From assembly GCA_964526295.1 (NCBI GenBank), contig CAZGKW010000004.1, positions 62,001-126,000 of the forward strand: a stretch of 64,000 nucleotides of DNA. Reading direction: 5' to 3'. Position numbers and translations under genes: made by a program. Under the pieces are notes generated by a model. That model was given only the letters and a program-made list of their open reading frames with translations, made no database searches and was not told the DNA's origin. Shown in pieces: positions 57,544 to 64,000 of the stretch. Position 1 is the first letter of the stretch; every line of letters begins with the position of its first letter. The DNA comes from CAZGKW01 sp964526295. GTDB taxonomy: Bacteria > Planctomycetota > Phycisphaerae > FEN-1346.

Positions 57544-59310
57544 TCACTCGCCCCGGGGGACGAACCGGAGGCCCTCGCGGATACCGTCGAGCTCCTTGCG
57601 GGCCTCGTCGGCTTCCCGGTCCGAGATGAGGAGCATCGCGAGGACCCGCTCGCCGAGCGTCGTGTAGTAGGCGTCGCACCGGGCGGGCCGATCGTTCAGC
57701 AGGTCGCCCTCGTACGACAGGCGGAGGGCCCTCTGCCCGCCGAGGCTTGCCTTTCGCGGCAGCGGACGCGCGGCCGCCAGACTCAAAGCCACCTGCTCGG
57801 CCCGGTCGGCCACGAACCCCTCCAGCCCTTGCTCCCGGCCCGGCGTCATCACCCGCACCACGCAGACGGCCGTGCCGTCCTCCCGGACGATCTCCAGGGC
57901 CGTCGACGGTCCGTCCAGTCGGGTCGGCACGGTCCACCCGCGGCCCGGACGGTGCAGCTCGAAGCCGTAGTACGGCACGCGGAGCCGGTCGCCCGAGACG
58001 AGGACCGGCAGACGCCCCTCCGGCTGCGAGAGCTTCAGACTGGCCGAGATCGGGTCGAGAAGCTCCGGCCGCCTCGACAGCGGACGGTCCGCCAGGCGGG
58101 CCGTCACCAGGAAGGCGTACCCGTGCGACAGGAGGAACGTGTGCCGGAAGTGGTGCGTCGTGCATCCGAGCCGGGCCCGGCCGTCGATGATCGCCGCGTC
58201 GTGCCCCGCCAGACGAGCGAGGCGCGGCTCGCGGACCTCGACGTCGTCCCAGCGGGACGCCCACTGGCGGTGGGCCAGCTCGGCCAGCTCCTTCAGGAGG
58301 GCCTCCTCGACCGTCCCCCCGACGCCCGAGGCGCCGCTTGCGGCCGCACGGACCGTCACGACTGCGCCGTCGGTCAGGTCGGCGATTCGGACCGACTCGC
58401 CGCCGGGCGAGGCGTGGGCGACGAACGGATACGGCGGCACCCGGATCGCGTAGCCGAACTGCTCGTTCCGGTACGCGTCGGCGCCGAGCCCCTCGATGGA
58501 CCTCGGCGACCGACCGATCAGTCCGCGGTTCAGGTCCATCGCCTCCAGGGCGGGCCTCAGCTCGGCCACCCACAGAGACGACCGCCCGACCGTCCGCAGG
58601 ACCTGCCCCCGGTCGGTCACCAGATGGACCGTCTCGGCCGGCCCGCACCGGCGGACGACGGTCCGGCCCGTCAGGGTTCGGCCATCGGGGGCCCGCCAGC
58701 TTCCGCGTCCGACGGCCTGGACGTAACAGACGTCGGGGACCAAGCCGCCGAGGCGCTCGTCGACGACGCGTCGGCGCTCGAGGCGGCTGCCCGCCTCGCC
58801 CCCCAGCACGGCCTGGAACACGGCCCAGGAGGACCAGGTGACGTCGTCCTCCAGGGGGATGCGGGCCTCCGTCCTGGTCCCATCGACGGTCCGCTCCAGG
58901 GCGAGGTGGTCCCCCTCAGCGCGGCCCGTCACGGTCCAGGTACGCCGCCCGGACGTGGTGCGGCACTCGACGGACCGGGGCCGGCCGGCGGCGTCGACCT
59001 CCTCCTCCAGGATCGAGAAGTAGTCGGCCGCGGTCGCCGACGTACGGGTCTTCAGGAACTCGCTCGTCCCCAGCCGATGCCCGCCGCCCGGCAGCCGGTG
59101 GATGCTGACCGTCCGGTACCCGACCTTGCGGCCGTCGAAGTAGAGGGCCTGGGAGTAGGCCGAGAGGAGCTTGCCCGCCGGCCGGGGGGGCGGCTCGGGC
59201 GCCGGCCCCGCCGCCCCGGGGGCAGGGGCGGCCGCGAGCAGCGCTGCGAGCATGGCAACGGCAGTCAGCTTCATCGCGCAGGCACTCGGAATCGAGCGAT
59301 CAGGTCTCAT
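57544..59310 (-). CDS. Secreted protein of unknown family (588 aa)
   Basis: Signal peptide is clear from ATG 59310 or 59274 (MKLTAVAMLAALLAAAPAPG). Residues about 48-270 look like a beta-rich domain of the type seen before transglutaminase-like proteins (ALYFDGRKVGYRTVSIHRL). Two later segments, about 280-430 and 440-585, both start with a YGF/FGY pattern and GxxVxPP-like turn and may be PsbP/Mog1-type folds (YAIRVPPYPF; YYGFELHRPGRGW). No ribosome site is obvious; the start is 4 nt after the upstream stop, so coupling is assumed. Function unknown. Confidence 0.65.
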   Translation of the reverse strand: MRPDRSIPSACAMKLTAVAMLAALLAAAPAPGAAGPAPEPPPRPAGKLLSAYSQALYFDGRKVGYRTVSIHRLPGGGHRLGTSEFLKTRTSATAADYFSILEEEVDAAGRPRSVECRTTSGRRTWTVTGRAEGDHLALERTVDGTRTEARIPLEDDVTWSSWAVFQAVLGGEAGSRLERRRVVDERLGGLVPDVCYVQAVGRGSWRAPDGRTLTGRTVVRRCGPAETVHLVTDRGQVLRTVGRSSLWVAELRPALEAMDLNRGLIGRSPRSIEGLGADAYRNEQFGYAIRVPPYPFVAHASPGGESVRIADLTDGAVVTVRAAASGASGVGGTVEEALLKELAELAHRQWASRWDDVEVREPRLARLAGHDAAIIDGRARLGCTTHHFRHTFLLSHGYAFLVTARLADRPLSRRPELLDPISASLKLSQPEGRLPVLVSGDRLRVPYYGFELHRPGRGWTVPTRLDGPSTALEIVREDGTAVCVVRVMTPGREQGLEGFVADRAEQVALSLAAARPLPRKASLGGQRALRLSYEGDLLNDRPARCDAYYTTLGERVLAMLLISDREADEARKELDGIREGLRFVPRGE

Positions 59311-59314
59311 ACGA

Positions 59315-62300
59315 TCAGAAGTCGGTCTTCTCGGACTGGTCGAGCCGCAGGTCGTAGAACGGCAGGAACCGGTAGTAAACCTCCAGCGTCAGGGCCGCCA
59401 GGGCCGTCGAGTAGACCCGGCCGCCGTGACTCCCCCATCGGGTCGTGGGGTCCCAGCTTCCGGCGAAGGGCCCGTCGCGTCGCTGGGCCTCGACGAGGCA
59501 CTTCTGCATCTGGTCGTTCCACTCGTCCCACTCGGGCCCCCCGAGCTGGTGGAGGGCCAGCGTCGCATAGTACCAGAAATAGAGGTCGTTTCCACTTCGG
59601 CCCCACCGGGGAAGGTTCTCCATGATGTAGGCTACCGACTCGCTGGTCCGCGGCGTGGCGGGCTGGTAGTCGATGTATTGCTCGCAAAAAAGGCCCTCGG
59701 CGGTCATCGCCGGGCTCGGGTCGCGCCGGGGCTGATAGCTGTAGAGCCCGCCCCGGCGGCCGTGGCGGACCTTGTCCAACCAGTTCGCCGCCGCCCGGTA
59801 CGTCTTCTCGGGGACCTCGAAGCCGGCAACTTCGGCGCTCTTGAGGGCCATGATCTGCCACCCGACGACGCTCGTGTCGCTGTCGCTTCGGGGCTCGTAC
59901 CGCCAGCCGGAGGCCGGCTTCTGGGCCTCGATGATGAAGTCGACGGCCTTGCGGACGGGCCCGGCGAGCCGCTCGTCGCCGGTCATCGTGTAGGCCTCGC
60001 ACAGGACCATGGCGGCCATGGCGTGGCCGTACATCTGGCCCCCCTGGCGGAGGTCGCCGTCGGGCCCTTGGCCCCGGACGATCCAGTCGATGGCCCGGCG
60101 GACGGTGTCGGCGTAGGGGCTGGTCTTGCCGGTGTCCCTGGCCGGCAGATGGGTGTGGCCCGCCCCGAGGAACACCAGGGCCGCCAGACCCGTGACGCCG
60201 ATGTCCTGTCGGCTCCGGTTGCCCCCGCCGTCGCACCGCTGCCCCCTGTGGCTGTAGTTGGCCATGAAGTCGTCGAGGTCCCACCGTCCGTCGCGGCTCT
60301 GGTGGCGGCTGAGCCAGAGGAGGCTCCGCTTGACGGCCTCCTCGGTCTCCGGCGAGCCGCCCAGCTCTTCGATCATCTGCTCCCGGTCTGGCCGCGTCCG
60401 AAGGTCGAGCATGCGGCTCAAGGGGAGCGGCTCGGGATTGCCGACCACGTCGACGTCGCTGGGGACCGTCGCGGGAATCGTGGCGACCCGCATCGCATCG
60501 CTCACGACCGGCGAGGCCACCTCCGGCGCCACCGGGACGGTCGAGATCAGGAGCGTCTCGTCGGCGGGCCGCCCCAGGTGGGCCTCGAAGGCGGGGCCCG
60601 TCGGCGTCGCGGCACCCGGGGGCGCTTCCACCGACGGGGCCCCGGGACGGACCGCCGCCAGCGTCTCGCGGGGACCCGCCGTGCGGACCGGCTCGGCCAC
60701 CGGGCGGACGGGACGCGCGGAAGCGACCTCCGGCCCGGCGGCCAGGTCGAGCGTCACGGGCCTCTCCTCGGGCGGCGGCGGCGTCGGCCGGGCCTGAATG
60801 GCCGGCTCCTCGACGAGCGGGGCCGGGCGGGAGATCGGCGAACCCGCGGCCGCCTCGACCAGCGTCGGCCCGACGGCGTCGTCCCTGAGGCGTACCTCGC
60901 CGTCGGCCGCCGGACCGCGGACCTCGACCGACCGGGCCAGCGCCATCGGCTCGTCGGTGCGGCGAACAATCGGCAGGGCCCGGCCGGACGGCTCGACCTC
61001 GGGCTGTCCGTTCGCCGTGGCGTCTGGTCGGCGGGCGATCTCCGGCCCGACGGCGGGCGGCGCGAGGTCGGGCGTCTCGGCCGTCGGGGCCGCCGCGGCA
61101 GTCCCGACGGGTTCCTCGGCCAGAACGGCGGCCGCCCCGGCCGTCGGACGGACCGGCGGGGCCGGCGCCAGGGCGAGCGTCTCCTCCGCCGGGGCGGGGC
61201 CCTCCGGGGCCGACGCCTGCGGCGCTTCGACCTCCGCCGCCGGCTCGGCCACCGGCTCGCCCGGCCGGGCCGCCGCCAACGGCCGGACGTTCACGCTGAC
61301 CGGGGCGGGCTGGACCGCGGTCCGGACCGGCCGCACGAGCAGCTCGACCTCCGTCCGGACCAGCTCGACGGTCTCGGGTGCCCGGACGGCCAGGGGCGTC
61401 CGCTCGGGCAGCGGCCCCTGGGGCTCGGCCTCGGGCGGGGCCGCAATCGGCACCGGCTCGGGCATCGCGAGCGCCTCGGGCTCGAGTTCGGTCGGTCGTT
61501 CCTCGGGACGGGCCACGGGCGTCGGGGCCCCGCGAACCTCGACGGCCTCGCGCCTCGGCACCAGGGCCAGGGGCCGCGGCGGCAGGCGGTCCGCCCGCTC
61601 CACGCGGCGGACCTCCTTCGGCCGGACGATCTCGACCTCCTCCGGCAGGGGCATCTCCTCCGGCGGCGGGGGCCTCTCCAGATCGCGGAGCGCCTCCTCG
61701 ACCTCCATCGCGGGCTGCCGCGACTCGGGCGGGACGACCTCGATCTCCTGCGGCGGCGGGACCGCCATTGCCAGGGCCACCTCCGGGTCGCGCAGCTCCG
61801 GCTCGGGCGGGGCCGAGAGCGTCTCGGCCTTTTCCCGGGCGAACTGGGCCCGGTCGGTCCGGCTCATCTCCGTCAGGGCCGTCCGCAGCTCGACCGACAG
61901 TCGGCTCTCGGCCATGCTCGGCACCGTCAGGACGACCTCGAACCGTTCCTCGGCCTGCGCGAGCTCGGCGATCCGGACCGTCAGCTCCCAGAGGTTGAAC
62001 AGGCACAGGGCCACCAGGTGGAGGACCAGCGAGAACATCAGGGCGCTGGCGAGGAGGCCGGGACGCTTCCTCAGCTTCGTCATCGCCAGGATCGCCAGCG
62101 CCAGGGCCGCCAGCGCCAGGACCAGCCCCACCAGCGGCCAGCTCAGCCGCCCGATGACGTGGCCGATCCGCGGCCGCCACTGCCGCTCCACCGGAAAGAC
62201 CTCGTGGCTGCGGGCCAGGTAGATGGCGTAGACGTCGGGCTCCTGGCGGTCGCTGGAGAAGTACAGGCCGAAGCCCTCGAGGCTGAGGGCGGGGTCGAGC

Positions 62301-63223
62301 TCGTTGGCCGCCGTGTTGACGGGCCGCTTGAGGTTCTCCGGGTCCCCGAGGCCCGTGAGGGGCAGCGTGCCGATGCGGGCGCGGTACAGGTCGTATCCCC
62401 CGAGCCCGCCGGGCCGGTCGGAGGCGAAGTAGAGCCACCGCCCATCGGGCGAGAAGGCCGGCTGGCCGTCGTTGTGGGGCGAACGGACCTCTTTCAGCAG
62501 CCGGGGCGCGGCAGTCTCGTCGTCGCGTTCGACGGCGTAGATGTCGTAGTCGAACAGGCGGGTCTGCTCGCGCAAGGTGGCCGGCCACGCGCCGGGGGCG
62601 AGCGGCTCGTCGTCCGGCGTCGGCCGGTTCGAGGCGAAAAGCAGCAGCGACCCGTCGGGCGTCACGGCCGGATCGTACTCGTTGTAGGGGGAGTTCAGGC
62701 CCGGGCCGAGGTTGACCGGCCGGGTCCAGTGGTCCTCGTCGTGGCGGGTGACGTAGAGGTCGTATCCGCCCTCGCCGCCGGGGCGGTCCGAGTAGAAGTA
62801 GAGGGTGGACCCGCCGTCGGCCAGGGCCGGGCCGATCTCGTCGTGCTCGGGCGTGTTCAGCTCGGCGATGGGTTCGGGCTGGGACCAGCCGTCGAGAGAG
62901 CGATAGGCGACGTAAAGGTCGGCCGCTCCGCCGGCCCGGCCGCGGGTGAAGTAGAGCGCCTGCCCGTCGGGCGAGAGGCAGGCGTCGTAGTCTTCGCCGA
63001 GGTTGCCGCGGATCTGGAGCGGGTCGCCGCCGTCCCAGAGGATGCTCCGGAGGCCGAGGTCGTCGCGGGCGGGCCAGGTCCGGCGCCCGTCGGTCCAGAT
63101 GACCTCGGTCCGGGGCCAGACCAGGTAGGCGACCGCCCCGGCCAGGGCCAGGACGAACAGGGCCGCGCCGAGGACCCAGAGGACCCGGCCGAGCTTCCCG
63201 CGTTTTGGTGTCTCAGGCGCCAT
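59315..63223 (-). CDS. Propeller-linker-alpha/alpha-toroid fusion protein (1302 aa)
   Basis: Large envelope protein directly downstream of exbB-exbD. Layout: cytosolic start and helix 1 (about 12-36); TolB-like PD40 beta-propeller (77-340, with repeats DGQALYFTRGR, GGSTLYFYSDRPG, DGSLLLFASNRP, DGRWLYFASDRPG and GFGLYFSSDR); two helices (362-382, 389-411) with a basic loop KLRKRP between; a long Pro/Glu/Ala-rich linker (about 470-945); and a C-terminal alpha/alpha-toroid (960-1290) with QSRDGRW, QKPASGW and RDGPFAGSW. If the first helix exports the propeller, the loop returns inside and linker plus toroid face the periplasm, as in TolA/TonB proteins. A ribosome site (AGAGG) is close to the ATG. 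No clear cyclase catalytic motif was seen. Confidence 0.8.
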   Translation of the reverse strand: MAPETPKRGKLGRVLWVLGAALFVLALAGAVAYLVWPRTEVIWTDGRRTWPARDDLGLRSILWDGGDPLQIRGNLGEDYDACLSPDGQALYFTRGRAGGAADLYVAYRSLDGWSQPEPIAELNTPEHDEIGPALADGGSTLYFYSDRPGGEGGYDLYVTRHDEDHWTRPVNLGPGLNSPYNEYDPAVTPDGSLLLFASNRPTPDDEPLAPGAWPATLREQTRLFDYDIYAVERDDETAAPRLLKEVRSPHNDGQPAFSPDGRWLYFASDRPGGLGGYDLYRARIGTLPLTGLGDPENLKRPVNTAANELDPALSLEGFGLYFSSDRQEPDVYAIYLARSHEVFPVERQWRPRIGHVIGRLSWPLVGLVLALAALALAILAMTKLRKRPGLLASALMFSLVLHLVALCLFNLWELTVRIAELAQAEERFEVVLTVPSMAESRLSVELRTALTEMSRTDRAQFAREKAETLSAPPEPELRDPEVALAMAVPPPQEIEVVPPESRQPAMEVEEALRDLERPPPPEEMPLPEEVEIVRPKEVRRVERADRLPPRPLALVPRREAVEVRGAPTPVARPEERPTELEPEALAMPEPVPIAAPPEAEPQGPLPERTPLAVRAPETVELVRTEVELLVRPVRTAVQPAPVSVNVRPLAAARPGEPVAEPAAEVEAPQASAPEGPAPAEETLALAPAPPVRPTAGAAAVLAEEPVGTAAAAPTAETPDLAPPAVGPEIARRPDATANGQPEVEPSGRALPIVRRTDEPMALARSVEVRGPAADGEVRLRDDAVGPTLVEAAAGSPISRPAPLVEEPAIQARPTPPPPEERPVTLDLAAGPEVASARPVRPVAEPVRTAGPRETLAAVRPGAPSVEAPPGAATPTGPAFEAHLGRPADETLLISTVPVAPEVASPVVSDAMRVATIPATVPSDVDVVGNPEPLPLSRMLDLRTRPDREQMIEELGGSPETEEAVKRSLLWLSRHQSRDGRWDLDDFMANYSHRGQRCDGGGNRSRQDIGVTGLAALVFLGAGHTHLPARDTGKTSPYADTVRRAIDWIVRGQGPDGDLRQGGQMYGHAMAAMVLCEAYTMTGDERLAGPVRKAVDFIIEAQKPASGWRYEPRSDSDTSVVGWQIMALKSAEVAGFEVPEKTYRAAANWLDKVRHGRRGGLYSYQPRRDPSPAMTAEGLFCEQYIDYQPATPRTSESVAYIMENLPRWGRSGNDLYFWYYATLALHQLGGPEWDEWNDQMQKCLVEAQRRDGPFAGSWDPTTRWGSHGGRVYSTALAALTLEVYYRFLPFYDLRLDQSEKTDF

Positions 63224-63238
63224 GCCTCTAGCGTTCCG

Positions 63239-63664
63239 CTACGTGCCGGGCTGGGCGGTGGTCAGGAACTTCCGCTTGACCTCGTATTTCTCGCACAGGC
63301 TGAGGACGTTGACCGGCATCTGGAGGATGGCCTGCCGGTCGCCGCGGACGACGACGGCCTGGTTGGGGTTCTCCTTGACGGCCTGGGCGATGAGCCGCTC
63401 CAGGTCCTCGATGGGATACTCGTAGCCGTTGACCGTGTAGCGGCCGTCCTTCAGGACGTTGACGACCAGCTCGCGCGGGGCGGCCGTCACGGGCTGGGCG
63501 TGCTTGGCGGTGGGCGGATTGACGGCCGTGTCCCGCTCGATCTCGGCGAACTTCGTGGCCACCATGAAGAAGATGATCAGGAGGAAAACGACGTCGATCA
63601 TGGGGGTCAGGTTCAGCTCGAGGCGTTCCTGGCGGTCGGCCTCGACCTCGGCGTCGATACGCAT
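63239..63664 (-). CDS. exbD: ExbD/TolR-family proton-channel subunit
   Basis: 141-aa inner-membrane protein with the proton-site aspartate in LTPMIDVVFLLIIFFMVAT (TM about 18-38) and a periplasmic domain reading VVNVLKDGRYTVNGYEYPIEDL. AAGGAGA precedes the ATG. It follows exbB after a 125-nt gap and precedes the fusion protein by 15 nt. It probably forms a pmf-driven channel with ExbB, driving the propeller/toroid protein or another partner. Confidence 0.93.
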   Translation of the reverse strand: MRIDAEVEADRQERLELNLTPMIDVVFLLIIFFMVATKFAEIERDTAVNPPTAKHAQPVTAAPRELVVNVLKDGRYTVNGYEYPIEDLERLIAQAVKENPNQAVVVRGDRQAILQMPVNVLSLCEKYEVKRKFLTTAQPGT

Positions 63665-63754
63665 TGGTGCATCTCCTTCCGGCGCCTGGGGAACGCCTGG
63701 TCCCGGCCAGACGCCCCCGCGAGCTTCCGCCTCCGCCCTTCGGGCTACGGCGGA

Positions 63755-63773
63755 CGAGCCCGCTCCGGGCTCG
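63755..63773. other. Hairpin between exbB and exbD
   Basis: CGAGCCC-GCTCC-GGGCTCG in the 125-nt gap. It may adjust ExbB:ExbD expression or mRNA stability; there is no T-run to mark it as a terminator. Confidence 0.35.
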
Positions 63774-63789
63774 AACGGCGTCGCTGCGC

Positions 63790-64000
63790 CTACGCCGCTT
63801 CGCGGTGTTCGCGTTCGGCGACCGCCTCGACGAACTCCATCGTGATGTCGTCCATTTCGCCGACCAGCTTCTCGATCCGCGCCAAGAGCAGCAGGTAGAT
63901 GACCAGGCTGGGGATGGCGACCGAGAGGCCGGCGGCGGTGGTGACGAGGGCCTCGTGGATGTTCTCGGCCAGGGCCCCGCCGGCCCCGGCTCCGAGCCCC
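63790..64000 (-). CDS. exbB: ExbB/MotA/TolQ-family channel subunit, C-terminal part only
   Basis: The gene runs off the window end; 69 C-terminal residues are present. GGALAENIHEALVTTAAGLSV followed by the helix AIPSLVIYLLLLARIEKLV matches the TolQ/ExbB final helix and its conserved Thr-Thr pair, and the cytosolic tail EMDDITMEFVEAVAEREHREAA follows. The start, earlier helices and promoter lie outside the window. It heads the operon containing exbD and the fusion protein. Confidence 0.85.
   Translation of the reverse strand, partial: GLGAGAGGALAENIHEALVTTAAGLSVAIPSLVIYLLLLARIEKLVGEMDDITMEFVEAVAEREHREAA

Noticed and set aside
59307..62588. Second minus-strand frame of about 1093 codons inside the fusion gene
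   Set aside because: Out of frame with the recognised propeller and toroid; composition is low-complexity Ala/Arg/Gly/Pro and no motif was found.
59171..63898. Long open frame of about 1575 codons on the plus strand across the fusion and exbD genes
   Set aside because: It is the antisense shadow of confirmed minus-strand genes in high-GC DNA; the translation is Arg/Gly/Asp-rich with no domain.

Overview
The window is high-GC DNA (about 70% by eye) from a diderm bacterium, most probably a member of the Planctomycetota. That assignment is an inference from gene content: a DUF4190/pseudopilin-like protein with planctomycete-style sequence, a YdjY-type secreted protein, alpha/alpha-toroid ('prenyltransferase/squalene oxidase repeat') proteins beside ExbB/ExbD, many small lipoproteins, and a menaquinone route through futalosine (mqnA, mqnC). 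Diderm envelope functions are plain: an mlaEFD lipid-transport operon, a GT9 heptosyltransferase, a WaaP-like kinase, an LpxH-like phosphoesterase and a very large AsmA/YhdP-like bridge protein. No insertion sequence, prophage, CRISPR array or rRNA was seen. The one tRNA is tRNA-Leu(CAA).

Layout. 1-5.5 kb: hemB, a GT4 + GH57 alpha-glucan pair, an EAL-HDOD protein and tRNA-Leu. 5.7-9.9 kb: two secreted carbohydrate-active proteins (CE15 glucuronoyl esterase, pectate-lyase-like beta-helix) on the minus strand, divergent from a lipoprotein MsrB. 10-14.1 kb: mlaE-mlaF-mlaD, proC, phhB. 14.2-19.3 kb (minus): GalT-like and glycogen-synthase-like genes, then hemC, a 42-residue membrane peptide and a TauE/SafE permease. 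19.4-28.9 kb (plus): an SDR, a small membrane protein, a divergent seryl-tRNA synthetase, a tandem-kinase protein coupled to a heptosyltransferase, DUF2062, an FAD oxidoreductase, a lipoprotein, maf, DUF192 and a small membrane protein. 29.3-31.6 kb: a toroid lipoprotein coupled to a YdjY protein carrying two ExbD-like domains. 31.7-35.4 kb (minus): mqnA, mqnC, an HD-like protein and an MTAP-family phosphorylase. 35.6-37.6 kb: four small lipoproteins. 37.8-42.5 kb: asnB, a type-B carboxylesterase, DUF4190. 42.6-48.1 kb: the AsmA-like giant, an LpxH-like enzyme, an amidohydrolase. 48.2-54.8 kb (minus): a GldA/GldF/GldG-like ABC exporter with a DUF4340 protein. 55-64 kb (minus): exbB (cut by the window end), exbD, a 1302-residue propeller/linker/toroid fusion, two secreted proteins, nfi and a HAD hydrolase.

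How the genes work together. The dominant theme is envelope building and trans-envelope traffic. The most unusual element is the recurring pairing of an exported alpha/alpha-toroid protein with ExbD-type periplasmic domains at two separate loci (29.3-31.6 kb and 59.3-64 kb). At the second locus the toroid is fused to a TolB-like propeller and a long Pro/Glu-rich linker and sits directly downstream of exbB-exbD, which suggests a proton-motive-force-driven envelope machine of unknown purpose.

Expression signals are unusually readable. Fourteen sigma70-like promoters with 17-18 bp spacers were found, many with a TAG-type -10 hexamer, and 1-4 nt start/stop overlaps (ATGA, GTGA) link many genes into operons. 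Positions, motifs and hairpins were read by eye; family assignments rest on recognised motifs, not on database searches.
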